From Phytophthora sp. 'mugwort' (lineage: Eukaryota > Oomycota > Peronosporomycetes > Peronosporales > Peronosporaceae), in assembly GCA_033558025.1 (NCBI GenBank), contig JAUCEF010000149.1, forward strand, positions 1 to 32,634: a stretch of DNA of 32,634 bases. Direction: 5' to 3'. Each line of letters opens with the position of its first letter. The first letter of the stretch is position 1. A model generated the notes under the pieces. It had not been told where the DNA came from and searched no databases. It saw only the letters and a list, made by a program, of their open reading frames with translations. Shown one piece after another: positions 18,340 to 27,552 of this stretch. A program made the position numbers and the translations under genes.

Positions 18340-19815
18340 TTAATAAAAATAAGAAAAATCAATATGTATTAAAATTTTTGAAACACTTTCATGCATACAA
18401 CTTTCAAAAATTTTAGGATATAAACCTAATAAAAAGATATTTATAATTAATATTAAATGAATTAAAAATTCACGATAAGTTAAATCATAATAAATTTTTA
18501 AATAAATATTTTGAATATTACCATAACAAATTCGATTATAAAATAATAAAGAATATACCCCACCCAAAAACATACCAATTGTCGCAAAAACAGCTGTTGT
18601 AGTATTATCTTCAAAAACTCCAGTTAAAATAAGAATTTCACCCACAAAACTACTTGAACCTGGAATAGACATATTTGCTAATACATAAATAAATAATGCA
18701 ATACAAAATAAAGGCATTGTATGTGCTAAACCACCATAATAATTAATAAATCTTGTATGATATCGATCATATAAACATCCAATTGAAAAAAATAAACCAC
18801 TCGATACTAAACCATGACTAATCATTTGAATAATACTACCTTCTAATCCTTGAATAGTTAAAGAAAAAATACCCAATATTATAAAATTCATATGAGCAAC
18901 TGATGCATAAGCAATAATACGTTTCAAATCTGTTTGTCGTATAGCTGTTAATGACGCATAAATAACAGATATTAAACATAAAACTAAAATATACGGTGTA
19001 AAATATAATGCAGCTTTAGGAAATAAAGGAACTAAAAACCTAATCATACCGTATGATCCTAATTTTAATAAAATACCAGCTAATAGTACAGAACCTGCGG
19101 TAGGTGCTTCAACATGTGCTTCCGGTAACCAAACATGAAAAGGTAACATTGGAACTTTAACAGCAAATGATAAAAAAAAAGCTAAGAAATAAAATTTTTC
19201 ATATGAAAAATTAAAATTACTATAATATAATATTTGATAATCAGTTGTACCCACAGTTAAAAATAAATGAATAATGGCAATAAACATAAATAATGAACCT
19301 GCTAATGTATACATAAAAAACAAATATGAAGCTTTAATTTTACGTTCTCTTGAACCCCAAATACCTATAATTAAAAACATAGGAATTAATACACTTTCAA
19401 AGAAAATATAAAAAATAAGTACATCTAATATACTAAATGAAATGATTAAACAAAATTCTAAAATAAAATATAAAATAAAATATTCTTTTATATTTTTATT
19501 AATCATTTCATAACTAATTAACATACAGATTGGAATCAAAAATGTTGTTAAAATTATAAAAAATAATGAAATACCATCAATACCTAAATAAAAATTAATA
19601 TTAAATTGACTAATCCATTCTATTTTAAATAAATATTGAAAATTAGAAGTTGATTTATCAAATAAAATCCATAAAGGTAATGACATTAAAAAAATGAAAA
19701 AAGACATAAAAATACTAAAATTTTTTATAAATTTTTCATTTTTCGAAAAAGCTAATATAATAACCGTAATTAATGGTAAAATAAGTAAAAAAATTAATAT
19801 AAACTTATTAAACAT
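18340..19815 (-). CDS. nad4: NADH dehydrogenase subunit 4
   Basis: Proton-pumping membrane subunit of complex I, equivalent to NuoM. The frame is intact with 491 residues. I choose the ATG at 19815 (MFNKFILIFLLILPLITVII) because the longer open frame upstream runs into trnH. Motifs include FFESVLIPMFLIIGIWGSR, LPFHVWLPEAHVEAPTAGSV, LLKLGSYGMIRFLVPLFPKA and ISHGLVSSGLFFSIGCLYDR. About 13 to 14 membrane spans. trnH lies 21 bases upstream and trnE 24 bases downstream, so tRNA excision would free this mRNA. Confidence 0.97.
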   Translation of the reverse strand: MFNKFILIFLLILPLITVIILAFSKNEKFIKNFSIFMSFFIFLMSLPLWILFDKSTSNFQYLFKIEWISQFNINFYLGIDGISLFFIILTTFLIPICMLISYEMINKNIKEYFILYFILEFCLIISFSILDVLIFYIFFESVLIPMFLIIGIWGSRERKIKASYLFFMYTLAGSLFMFIAIIHLFLTVGTTDYQILYYSNFNFSYEKFYFLAFFLSFAVKVPMLPFHVWLPEAHVEAPTAGSVLLAGILLKLGSYGMIRFLVPLFPKAALYFTPYILVLCLISVIYASLTAIRQTDLKRIIAYASVAHMNFIILGIFSLTIQGLEGSIIQMISHGLVSSGLFFSIGCLYDRYHTRFINYYGGLAHTMPLFCIALFIYVLANMSIPGSSSFVGEILILTGVFEDNTTTAVFATIGMFLGGVYSLLFYNRICYGNIQNIYLKIYYDLTYREFLIHLILIINIFLLGLYPKIFESCMHESVSKILIHIDFSYFY

Positions 19816-19836
19816 AAAAAAATTTAATTTAAAAAT

Positions 19837-19910
19837 GGGCGAAAAATGGGACTTGAACCCATAACACTTAGACCCACAATCTAACACTCTACCTTTAAGT
19901 TATAATCGCC
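19837..19910 (-). tRNA. trnH: tRNA-His (GUG)
   Basis: On the minus strand: acceptor begins GGCGATT and closes with TCGCC and discriminator C, as usual for tRNA-His; anticodon arm TTAGA-TTGTGGG-TCTAA; T-arm ATGGGTTCAAGTCCCAT. The two inner acceptor pairs are T-T mismatches, which may be corrected in the RNA or reflect sequence error. Confidence 0.9.
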
Positions 19911-19913
19911 TTT

Positions 19914-20333
19914 TTAAATTTTTCTTAAATAATATATAAAATTTAAAAATGATTGAACAATTAAATTATTTAAAGGTGGATAGTTTTTAGATAATATTTG
20001 TTTTACTTTTAAATTAGAATAAATATTATTTTGAATACTCAAATAAATTAATTCAAGTTTTTTAAAATTATATAAATCCCTTATTAAATTTAATTCATTA
20101 TTTCCATAAATTATTAAAATAGAACCTTGTCCTTTTAATTTTAAAAAAATATCAATAATTAAATTTTGATTTAATATTAAAGATTTATAATCAAATTTTT
20201 TAATTTTTTTTTTTAAAGATATTATTTCATTAATATTTAAATCATTATAACGAAATATATATATATATTTATAAGTTTGTTTAATTTTTTGTAATTGATT
20301 TAATTTATACTTTTTAAATTTTTTTTTTTGCAT
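19914..20333 (-). CDS. rpl10: Probable large-subunit ribosomal protein L10
   Basis: 139 residues, intact, strongly basic at the N-terminus. No exact motif proves it, but the pattern follows L10. A strand with a conserved Asn-Ile helix start (YIYIFRYNDLNINEIISLKK) corresponds to VVADxRGLTVxxxxxLRK, YKSLILNQNLI to the xxVxKNTL segment, LKGQGSILIIYGN to the xxGPTxIxx segment, and LKVKQILSKNYPPLNNLIVQ to the L10 end (xIxxLAxLPSxEEL). L10 forms the base of the ribosomal stalk. Some protist and plant mitochondrial genomes encode it. It sits between nad7 (38 bases upstream) and trnH (3 bases downstream). An unrelated ORF is the alternative. Confidence 0.6.
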   Translation of the reverse strand: MQKKKFKKYKLNQLQKIKQTYKYIYIFRYNDLNINEIISLKKKIKKFDYKSLILNQNLIIDIFLKLKGQGSILIIYGNNELNLIRDLYNFKKLELIYLSIQNNIYSNLKVKQILSKNYPPLNNLIVQSFLNFIYYLRKI

Positions 20334-20371
20334 AATTTATTGAAAATAAAATTTTATTCTAATAATTAATA

Positions 20372-21550
20372 TTAACGATCAATTTCACCAAAAACAACAT
20401 CTAAAGTACCAATAATTGTAACAACATCAGCAATCATATGATTTTTAGCTATAAAATCTAATGCTTGTAAATGTAAAAATCCTGGTGATTTAATTTTACA
20501 TCTGTAGGGTTTATTTGTACCATCTGCTACTAAATAAACACCATACTCACCTTTAGGTGCCTCAATAACTGTATAAGTTTCACCAGCATTTACACAAATA
20601 TTTTCTGAATAATATTTAAAATGATGAATTAAAGACTCCATAGAATTTTTAATTTGAATTCTATTTGGATTTGTAATTTTTTTATCATCTAATTTAATAG
20701 GACCTTGGGGAATTTTATTAAGTACTTGCAAAATAATTCGAATTGATTGTCGCATTTCTTCTATTCTAATTAAATAACGATCATAACAATCGCCATTTGT
20801 ACCTACAGGTATATCAAATTTTAATTGATCATAAATTTCATAAGGTTGTGTTTTACGTAAATCCCATGAAATACCTGATCCACGTAACATAACACCACTA
20901 AAACCAAAATTTAAAGCATCTTTAGCAGATATAATACCAATATCTACTAATCTTTGTTTCCAAATTCTATTATTAGTTAACATTTCTTCAATTTCATCTA
21001 AACGGGTATTAAATTGTTCACAAAAAATATATATATCATTTAACAAACCTTTAGGCAAATCTTGATTAACACCTCCAGGTCTAAAATAAGCTGCATGCAT
21101 ACGTGCACCAGAAACACGTTCATAAAATTCCATTAATTTCTCACGTTCTTCAAATCCCCAAAAATAAGGTGTCATAGCTCCTACATCTAAAGCATGACAA
21201 CATACAGCTAATAAATGATTTAAGATACGTGTTATTTCTGAAAATAAAACTCTTATATATTGTGCTCGTAAAGGTATATCACAATTTAATAATTTTTCAA
21301 TAGCCAAAACATATGCATGTTCTTGACACATCATAGATACATAATCTAAACGATCAAAATAAGGTAACGCCTGTAAATAATTTTTATATTCAATTAATTT
21401 TTCTGTACCTCTATGTAATAAACCTATATGTGAATCAGCTTTTTTAACAACTTCACCGTTTAATTCTAAAATTAAACGTAAAACACCATGAGCCGCTGGA
21501 TGTTGTGGACCAAAATTTATAGAAAAATTTTTAATTTTTTTTAATGACAT
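20372..21550 (-). CDS. nad7: NADH dehydrogenase subunit 7 (49-kDa type)
   Basis: Peripheral-arm subunit of complex I that forms the quinone-binding site with the PSST subunit; equivalent to NuoD. The frame is intact with 392 residues, normal length. N-terminal [20 protein letters not shown] is diagnostic. It also has [74 protein letters not shown] and the C-terminal FGEIDR. It is the first gene of the minus-strand block and is divergent from nad2. Confidence 0.97.
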   Translation of the reverse strand: MSLKKIKNFSINFGPQHPAAHGVLRLILELNGEVVKKADSHIGLLHRGTEKLIEYKNYLQALPYFDRLDYVSMMCQEHAYVLAIEKLLNCDIPLRAQYIRVLFSEITRILNHLLAVCCHALDVGAMTPYFWGFEEREKLMEFYERVSGARMHAAYFRPGGVNQDLPKGLLNDIYIFCEQFNTRLDEIEEMLTNNRIWKQRLVDIGIISAKDALNFGFSGVMLRGSGISWDLRKTQPYEIYDQLKFDIPVGTNGDCYDRYLIRIEEMRQSIRIILQVLNKIPQGPIKLDDKKITNPNRIQIKNSMESLIHHFKYYSENICVNAGETYTVIEAPKGEYGVYLVADGTNKPYRCKIKSPGFLHLQALDFIAKNHMIADVVTIIGTLDVVFGEIDR

Positions 21551-21666
21551 TTTTTTTTTTTTTTTTTTTTAATAAAAATATAATATTTATAAATTAATTT
21601 TTTTATAAATATATAGCATATATAGTAAGTAAGTATTTTTAAAATATTTATTTCTTTTATTACATT
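21551..21666. promoter_or_regulatory. Divergent spacer between nad7 and nad2
   Basis: 116 bases from which nad7 is read leftward and nad2 rightward, so it must hold or follow start signals for both blocks. It contains a homopolymer of about 21 T (21550-21570) right at the nad7 start, a palindrome-rich ATATATAGCATATATAG stretch near 21611-21627 and the short repeat TAAGTAAGTA. The TATTCTTTAAGA motif is not present. Confidence 0.4.
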
Positions 21667-23160
21667 ATGTTTTTTCAGGAAATTTTTAATAATAATTTTG
21701 AAATTATTATCCCCGAATTTTTTTTAACAACTTTTTTATTAATTTTATTATTATTTGGTGTTTTTTATAAAAAAAATCAAAATGCTCAAAAAATTTTGAT
21801 TATTAAAAATATTACTACTATAATAATATATTTATTATTAATTCTTTTAATATTAACGTTAAATATAACAAATATTTCAAGTAACATATTAAATGGTGTA
21901 TTACTTATTAATAATTTTACACAATTTATTAAAATAATTTTAATTTTATTAACAATTATTTGTTTTTTAATACAACAAAAATATTTAATACAACAAAAAA
22001 TAAATTCATATGAAATTAATATATTAATGTTAATATCATTATTGGGTTTAATGTTATTGGTATCTGCAAATCATTTTATTACTTTATATTTAGCAATTGA
22101 ATTACAAAGTTTAAGTTTTTATATATTAACATCCACCCAAAAAAAATCGATATTATCAATTGAGGCTGGTTTAAAATATTTTATTTTAGGATCAATTGCT
22201 TCAGGTTTTATTCTATTTGGTTCTTCAATAATTTATGCTATTACAGGTTCATTAAATTTTAATAATATTTTTTTAATATTATCAAATATAAATTTTTTAG
22301 ATAATATAAATATATTAATTAGTTTATCTTATGGATTAATTTTTATTTTAGTTGGTATTTTATTTAAAATAGGTGCTACACCTTTTCATTTTTGGTTGCC
22401 TGATGTATATGAAGGTGCTCCAAATAATATTTCAAGTTTTTTTGCTATTGTACCAAAAATTGCTTTTATAGGAATTTTAATTCGTTTATTTTTTGAGATT
22501 TTTTTTAATATTTCATATTTCTTTGAAATTTTTTTTTATATTATTTCATTTTTATCTATGTTAATCGGTGCATTATCGGCATTACAACAAAAAAAAATCA
22601 AAAGATTATTAGCTTATAGTGCAATAAGTCATGTAGGTTTTATATTAATAGGATTTACTTCAAATATGTTAAATAATATTCCATTTATTTTATTATATAT
22701 TATAATTTATATTATAACAAGTATTAATTTATGGACTTCTTATTTATCTTTAAATATCAATCATAAACCAATTAAATATTTAACAGATTTATCAAATATA
22801 TATACTATTAATAAATTAATTGCTATTATTATAATCATAAATATTTTTTCATTAGCTGGTATACCCCCATTAGCGGGTTTTTTTTCAAAATTATTTATAT
22901 TTTTTTCAGCTATTAAAAATAATTATTTTAGTTTAGTATTTTTTGGTATTATTATAAGTGTTTTAAGCTCTTTTTATTATTTAAAAATAATTAAAATTAT
23001 TTATTTTGAAAAAATATTTAGAAAAATGTATATTTCACAAATAAATAAAAGTCAAAGTATAATATTATTAATTAGTACTCAATTTATTTTATTTTTATTT
23101 ATTTATCCTAATATTATATTAATAAATTTAAACAAAATTTATTTATATTTATTAATATAA
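21667..23160 (+). CDS. nad2: NADH dehydrogenase subunit 2
   Basis: Proton-pumping membrane subunit of complex I, equivalent to NuoN. Intact with 497 residues. Start MFFQEIFNNNFEIIIPEFFL. Family features include YLAIELQSLSFYILTSTQKK, SIEAGLKYFILGSIASGFIL, IGATPFHFWLPDVYEGAPNN and SLAGIPPLAGFFSKLFIFFS. About 14 membrane spans. First gene of the right-hand plus-strand block; trnF follows 6 bases after the stop. Confidence 0.97.
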   Translation: MFFQEIFNNNFEIIIPEFFLTTFLLILLLFGVFYKKNQNAQKILIIKNITTIIIYLLLILLILTLNITNISSNILNGVLLINNFTQFIKIILILLTIICFLIQQKYLIQQKINSYEINILMLISLLGLMLLVSANHFITLYLAIELQSLSFYILTSTQKKSILSIEAGLKYFILGSIASGFILFGSSIIYAITGSLNFNNIFLILSNINFLDNINILISLSYGLIFILVGILFKIGATPFHFWLPDVYEGAPNNISSFFAIVPKIAFIGILIRLFFEIFFNISYFFEIFFYIISFLSMLIGALSALQQKKIKRLLAYSAISHVGFILIGFTSNMLNNIPFILLYIIIYIITSINLWTSYLSLNINHKPIKYLTDLSNIYTINKLIAIIIIINIFSLAGIPPLAGFFSKLFIFFSAIKNNYFSLVFFGIIISVLSSFYYLKIIKIIYFEKIFRKMYISQINKSQSIILLISTQFILFLFIYPNIILINLNKIYLYLLI

Positions 23161-23166
23161 TATTTA

Positions 23167-23240
23167 GTTTGGATAGCTCAGTTGGTTAGAGTAAAAGACT
23201 GAAAATCTTTGTGTCGGTGGTTCAAATCCACCTCCAGACA
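23167..23240 (+). tRNA. trnF: tRNA-Phe (GAA)
   Basis: Acceptor GTTTGGA/TCCAGAC, anticodon arm AAAGA-CTGAAAA-TCTTT, T-arm GGTGGTTCAAATCCACC. Between nad2 and rps10. Confidence 0.95.
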
Positions 23241-23256
23241 ATTTTATTATTAAAAT

Positions 23257-23583
23257 ATGTATCTTTTAAGAATAACTTTTAAATCATTTCAAAAAATAAA
23301 TCAACTCAAACAAAATTTATTAAAATTAAAAAAAATTAATAAATTCAAAAATATTCAAATACCCGGTGTATTTCAAACAAAACAAAAAAAAAAAATTTTT
23401 ACATTATTAAGATCTCCCCATGTAAATAAAAAATCACGTGAACATTTTATTCATAAAAATTATACTTCTAAAATTAATATAAAATTTAAAAATATTTTTT
23501 ATTTATTAAATTTTTTAGTTTTAATTAAAAAATTTTTATCTAAAAATTCATTAATAAATATTAAAATTATAAAAAAAAATTAA
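23257..23583 (+). CDS. rps10: Small-subunit ribosomal protein S10
   Basis: Encodes ribosomal protein S10, 108 residues, intact. The family hallmark is in the middle: FQTKQKKKIFTLLRSPHVNK followed by KSREHFIHKNY, the conserved loop of S10 (xxFTVLRSPHVxKKSREQF). The N- and C-terminal parts are Lys- and Asn-rich. Placed between trnF (16 bases upstream) and trnR(gcg) (10 bases downstream). Confidence 0.92.
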   Translation: MYLLRITFKSFQKINQLKQNLLKLKKINKFKNIQIPGVFQTKQKKKIFTLLRSPHVNKKSREHFIHKNYTSKINIKFKNIFYLLNFLVLIKKFLSKNSLINIKIIKKN

Positions 23584-23593
23584 AATTAAACTT

Positions 23594-23667
23594 ATGCTTA
23601 TAGCTTAAATGGATAAAGCGTTAGATTGCGGATCTATAAAATGAAAGTTCAAATCTTTCTAAGCATA
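23594..23667 (+). tRNA. trnR: tRNA-Arg (GCG)
   Basis: Acceptor ATGCTTA/TAAGCAT, anticodon loop TTGCGGA, T-arm AAAGTTCAAATCTTT. A GCG anticodon in place of the common ACG is a feature shared with several stramenopile mitochondrial genomes. Unmodified GCG would read CGU and CGC. Confidence 0.92.
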
Positions 23668-23681
23668 TATTTTATTTATTT

Positions 23682-23753
23682 TGAAGTATAGCCAAGTGGT
23701 AAGGCCTCCGTTTTTGGTACGGAAAATCAAAGGTTCGAATCCTTTTACTTCAA
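23682..23753 (+). tRNA. trnQ: tRNA-Gln (UUG)
   Basis: Acceptor TGAAGTA/TACTTCA, anticodon arm TCCGT-TTTTGGT-ACGGA, T-arm AAAGGTTCGAATCCTTT. Confidence 0.95.
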
Positions 23754-23755
23754 AA

Positions 23756-23829
23756 GGGCCTATAACTCAGTTGGTTAGAGTATACGCCTGATAAGTGTAA
23801 AGTCAGTAGTTCAAATCTACTTAGGCCCA
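23756..23829 (+). tRNA. trnI: tRNA-Ile (GAU)
   Basis: Acceptor GGGCCTA/TAGGCCC, anticodon loop CTGATAA, T-arm GTAGTTCAAATCTAC. Only 2 bases from trnQ and 1 base from trnV, a tight tRNA cluster. Confidence 0.95.
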
Positions 23830-23830
23830 A

Positions 23831-23905
23831 TGAATAATTAACTCAATTGGTAGAGTATTTCGTTTACACCGAAAATGTTAGCGGTTCGAGTCCGTTATTA
23901 TTCAA
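23831..23905 (+). tRNA. trnV: tRNA-Val (UAC)
   Basis: Acceptor TGAATAA/TTATTCA, anticodon arm TTTCG-TTTACAC-CGAAA, T-arm GCGGTTCGAGTCCGT. Last of the R-Q-I-V cluster before rps12. Confidence 0.94.
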
Positions 23906-23921
23906 TAAAATAACAAATAAT

Positions 23922-24302
23922 ATGTCAACAATTAATCAATTATTTTTAAAAAAACAAAAACGTTTAGAAAAAAAAAAAAGAAATAAAAGTCCAGCTTTAA
24001 AACAATGTCCTCAACGTAAAGGTATTTGTTTAAAAGTTTATAATACAACACCTAAAAAACCAAATTCTGCTATGCGTAAAGTAGCAAAAGTACACCTATC
24101 TAGTAGGTATACAATAATTACTTATATTCCAGGTATTGGTCATACTTTACAAGAACATTCAATAGTATTAGTTAGAGGAGGTCGTGTAAAAGATTTACCT
24201 GGAGTAAAATATCATGTAATTCGTGGTAAATATGATTTATTAGGGATTTATTCTCGAAAAACATCAAGATCAAAATATGGAACTAAAATACGAAGAGTAT
24301 AA
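23922..24302 (+). CDS. rps12: Small-subunit ribosomal protein S12
   Basis: Encodes ribosomal protein S12 of the decoding centre, 126 residues, intact. I choose ATG 23922 ([20 protein letters not shown]) because the open frame upstream is trnV. Conserved motifs: [58 protein letters not shown] and the end [12 protein letters not shown]. The rps7 start lies within the last 26 bases, keeping the bacterial rps12-rps7 pair. Confidence 0.97.
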   Translation: MSTINQLFLKKQKRLEKKKRNKSPALKQCPQRKGICLKVYNTTPKKPNSAMRKVAKVHLSSRYTIITYIPGIGHTLQEHSIVLVRGGRVKDLPGVKYHVIRGKYDLLGIYSRKTSRSKYGTKIRRV

Positions 24303-24706
24303 AATAAAAAAATTATTTATAAATATGTTATTAAAAAAAGGAAAAAAAACTTGTTCTGAAAACATATTTATAAATATTTTAATTACTTTAAAAAAAATTA
24401 CAAAACAAAAACCGAATTTTATTTTATTTAAATCAATTGAAAATTTATTACCGAAATTAAAAGCAATAAGTATTCCAAATAAAAAACGAAATAAAAAAAA
24501 AAAAAAAAAAGATAGATTTTTTAATGCTTTTAAATGAAGATAAACAAATTAAAAAATCGATATCGTGGTTACTTTTAAATGCAAATTTAAAAAACATAAC
24601 AAACGAAATTATTCAAACTTCAAAAAATAAAAGTAAAACAATCAATACAAAAAAACAATATTATAAAAATATAAAAAAATTAAAATTTAATCTTATTTTT
24701 GATTAA
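24277..24706 (+). CDS. rps7: Small-subunit ribosomal protein S7 (one frameshift)
   Basis: Encodes ribosomal protein S7, which starts assembly of the small-subunit head. The N-terminal part has [20 protein letters not shown] and [19 protein letters not shown], the C-terminal part [20 protein letters not shown]. The frame breaks after a run of 18 A at 24493-24510; one A fewer joins the halves as [13 protein letters not shown]. Repaired length is about 143 residues. The start could be the ATG at 24277, overlapping rps12, or the later in-frame ATG near 24325. The run length makes a sequencing error very likely. Confidence 0.85.
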
Positions 24707-24720
24707 TTTTTTTAAAATAC

Positions 24721-24740
24721 ATTATTTATCATTAAATAAT
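24721..24740 (+). terminator. Stem-loop between rps7 and cox3
   Basis: ATTATTTA-TCAT-TAAATAAT, a perfect 8-bp stem 14 bases after the rps7 stop. Confidence 0.4.
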
Positions 24741-24766
24741 TAATTATTACAAATTATAAAATTCTT

Positions 24767-25681
24767 ATGAAAAATTATTATTATATTAATAAAAAAAATT
24801 TACAAATAGAAACTACAACAAATGATTCTAATATCGATAAATTTCAAAATGATTTAAAAATTTTAAAAGAAATTAGTAATAATATACAAAATACACAAAA
24901 ACATCCTTATCATTTAGTAGATCCAAGTCCTTGGCCTTTTATAATTTCTTTTGGACTTTTTTTTTTAACTTTTGGTGGTGCTATGTATTTTCATGGTTAT
25001 ATTGGCAGTAATTTCTTAATTTTAACAGGATTTTTAATGATTATTTTAACAATGTATACTTGGTTTCGTGATATAGTTAGAGAAGCTGTATATGAAGGTC
25101 AACATACTAAACAAGTACAATTAGGTTTAAGAAATGGTATGCTTTTATTTATTTTTAGTGAATTACTATTTTTTGTTAGTTTTTTTTGGGCTTTTTTTCA
25201 TTCAGCTTTAGCACCAACACCTGAAATTGGATCTTTATGGCCACCATTAGGTATTGAAACTGTTAATGCTTGGGGTATTCCTTTATTAAATACTGTAATA
25301 TTATTATCATCTGGGGCAACTATTACTTGGGCACACCATTCAATAGTTTTTGGTGATAGAAAAAATGCTATTTTAAGTTTAATTATTACAATTTTATTAG
25401 CTTTTTTTTTTACTTTAATTCAAGCCTATGAATATATTGAAAGTACTTTTTCAATTTCTGATAGTATTTATGGTACAACTTTTTTTTTATTAACAGGTTT
25501 TCATGGTATTCACGTTATTGTAGGTACTATTTTTATTATAGTAAGTACTATTAGATTAATTAATCATCATTTTACAAAACAACATCATTTCGGTTTTGAA
25601 GCTGCAGCTTGGTATTGGCATTTTGTAGATGTTGTTTGGTTATTTTTATTTGTAGCAGTTTACTGGTGGGGAGGTAATTAA
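24767..25681 (+). CDS. cox3: Cytochrome c oxidase subunit 3, with an N-terminal extension
   Basis: Subunit III of complex IV. Intact with 304 residues. The usual protein starts near QKHPYHLVDPSPWPF, here at about residue 43, so there is an extra hydrophilic leader of about 40 residues (MKNYYYINKKNLQIETTTND onwards). No nearer ATG exists at the usual start. Seven membrane spans are present, with RDIVREAVYEGQHTKQVQLG, FFWAFFHSALAPTPEIG, TGFHGIHVIVGTIFI and the C-terminal WYWHFVDVVWLFLFVAVYWW. The leader may be removed or retained, or translation may start at a non-ATG codon. A hairpin starts just after the stop and atp6 follows 24 bases later. Confidence 0.96.
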   Translation: MKNYYYINKKNLQIETTTNDSNIDKFQNDLKILKEISNNIQNTQKHPYHLVDPSPWPFIISFGLFFLTFGGAMYFHGYIGSNFLILTGFLMIILTMYTWFRDIVREAVYEGQHTKQVQLGLRNGMLLFIFSELLFFVSFFWAFFHSALAPTPEIGSLWPPLGIETVNAWGIPLLNTVILLSSGATITWAHHSIVFGDRKNAILSLIITILLAFFFTLIQAYEYIESTFSISDSIYGTTFFLLTGFHGIHVIVGTIFIIVSTIRLINHHFTKQHHFGFEAAAWYWHFVDVVWLFLFVAVYWWGGN

Positions 25682-25682
25682 T

Positions 25683-25700
25683 TTATTAAAAAATTAATAA
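25683..25700 (+). terminator. Stem-loop between cox3 and atp6
   Basis: TTATTAA-AAAA-TTAATAA, a 7-bp perfect stem beginning 1 base after the cox3 stop and ending 5 bases before the atp6 ATG. Confidence 0.4.
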
Positions 25701-25705
25701 TTTTT

Positions 25706-26425
25706 ATGGTTAGTCCTTTAGAACAATTTGAAATTTTACCTATTTTTCAAATACCTTTTGTATTTACTAATGCTTCTTTAATTTTAGTAATAGGTTTAGT
25801 TTATTTATATATATTTACATGTATAAAAACTAAATTTATTCCAACACGTTTTCAACAAATTTTTGAAATGATTTTTAATATTACAATTGAATTAACTTAT
25901 TCTAGTATAGGAAAAGCTGGTAAATATTTTGTTTCATTAATTTTTGTTGTTTTTTTTTTTATTTTATTATGTAATTTAATAGGAATGATTCCATACAGTT
26001 TTACTATAACAAGTCATTTAATTATTACGTTTACTTTAGCATTAACAATTTATTTAGGTTTTAATTTAATTGGAATTAAAAAACATAAATTTAATTTTTT
26101 AAATTTATTATTACCTAGTGGTGCAAGTATAGCATTAGTTCCCATCTTAGTACCTATTGAATTAGTTTCATACATTTTTCGTGTAATTAGTTTACCTGTA
26201 CGATTATTTGCAAATATGATGGCTGGACATACTTTATTAAAAGTAATTGCAGGTTTTGCTTGGGCTATGTTAAATGTAAATAGTTTTATTTTTATGGCAC
26301 ATTTTATTCCATTAATAATTATTGTATTATTGGTTGGTTTAGAAATTGCTGTAGCTTTAATTCAGGCATATGTGTTTACGATTTTAACGTGTATGTATAT
26401 AAATGATGCTTTAAATTTACATTAA
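25706..26425 (+). CDS. atp6: ATP synthase F0 subunit a
   Basis: Subunit a of F0, the proton channel stator. Intact with 239 residues, usual length. Start MVSPLEQFEILPIFQIPFVF. Key features: FFILLCNLIGMIPYSFTITS and the essential Arg in ISLPVRLFANMMAGHTLLK, then LEIAVALIQAYVFTILTCMY near the C-terminus. Five to six membrane spans. A hairpin starts at the base after the stop and trnD lies 36 bases downstream. Confidence 0.97.
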   Translation: MVSPLEQFEILPIFQIPFVFTNASLILVIGLVYLYIFTCIKTKFIPTRFQQIFEMIFNITIELTYSSIGKAGKYFVSLIFVVFFFILLCNLIGMIPYSFTITSHLIITFTLALTIYLGFNLIGIKKHKFNFLNLLLPSGASIALVPILVPIELVSYIFRVISLPVRLFANMMAGHTLLKVIAGFAWAMLNVNSFIFMAHFIPLIIIVLLVGLEIAVALIQAYVFTILTCMYINDALNLH

Positions 26426-26457
26426 TAAAATATACAAAAATAAGATATAATATTTTA
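26426..26457 (+). terminator. Stem-loop directly after atp6
   Basis: TAAAATAT (26426-26433) pairs with ATATTTTA (26450-26457), 8 bp, beginning at the base after the atp6 TAA. It is followed by trnD, so two processing signals are adjacent here. Confidence 0.4.
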
Positions 26458-26461
26458 TATT

Positions 26462-26535
26462 GGAAAAATAGCTCAGTTGGTTAGAGTGGTAGCTTGTCAC
26501 GCTATAAGTCGCGGGTTCAAGTCCCGTTTTTTCCG
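26462..26535 (+). tRNA. trnD: tRNA-Asp (GUC)
   Basis: Acceptor GGAAAAA/TTTTTCC, anticodon arm GTAGC-TTGTCAC-GCTAT, T-arm GCGGGTTCAAGTCCCGT. Confidence 0.95.
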
Positions 26536-26569
26536 TTTAAATTTATTATATTTAAAAAAATTTATAAAT

Positions 26570-26923
26570 ATGTTATTAAATTATTCAAATATTTTTATAT
26601 TCTTAATATTAAGTTTATTTTTATCAATTTTAATTTTCATTTTATCTTTTAGTTTAATTAAACAAAAAGATGATTTAGAAAAGTTAACAGCCTATGAATG
26701 TGGATTTAATCCTTATGATGATGCTAGAAAAATTTTTGATGTAAAATTTTATTTAGTAGCTATCCTTTTTATTATTTTTGATTTAGAAGCTGTTTTTATT
26801 TTTCCTTGGGTTTTAACTTTAAGTTCAAATTTTTCATGGGGATTTTGGACTATGATTGAATTTTTAGTTGAATTAGTTATAGGTTTTATTTATATTTGGT
26901 GTAGTGATGCTTTAGAATGGTAA
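26570..26923 (+). CDS. nad3: NADH dehydrogenase subunit 3
   Basis: Small membrane subunit of complex I, equivalent to NuoA; 117 residues, intact. I choose ATG 26570 (MLLNYSNIFIFLILSLFLSI), because the open frame upstream is trnD. The diagnostic Cys loop reads LTAYECGFNPYDDARKIFDV, followed by KFYLVAILFIIFDLEAVFIF and PW. Three membrane spans. About 240 bases of hairpin-rich spacer follow before atp9. Confidence 0.97.
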   Translation: MLLNYSNIFIFLILSLFLSILIFILSFSLIKQKDDLEKLTAYECGFNPYDDARKIFDVKFYLVAILFIIFDLEAVFIFPWVLTLSSNFSWGFWTMIEFLVELVIGFIYIWCSDALEW

Positions 26924-27389
<466 letters not shown>

Positions 27390-27407
27390 TTAAAATTAAA
27401 TCCTGAA

Positions 27408-27439
27408 AAATATGATAAAAATTAATTTTTATCGTATTT
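27408..27439 (+). terminator. 14-bp stem-loop after atp9
   Basis: AAATATGATAAAAA (27408-27421) pairs with TTTTTATCGTATTT (27426-27439) with one G-U pair and loop TTAA. It starts 18 bases after the atp9 stop. A second small hairpin (AATACT/AGTATT) lies about 20 bases further on. Confidence 0.6.
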
Positions 27440-27552
27440 TATGTTATATATATACTAATACTGGTTATAGTATTTATTTTAGAAAAAAAATTATTTATTT
27501 TTTTAATATATAAATATTTATAATTATAAATATTTATAATTATTTTTTATTT

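Noticed and set aside
26477..26569. Extension of nad3 (and likewise of nad4, rps12 and cob) to earlier starts
   Set aside because: The upstream codons lie in tRNA genes or begin with TTG; internal ATGs give the normal family N-termini.
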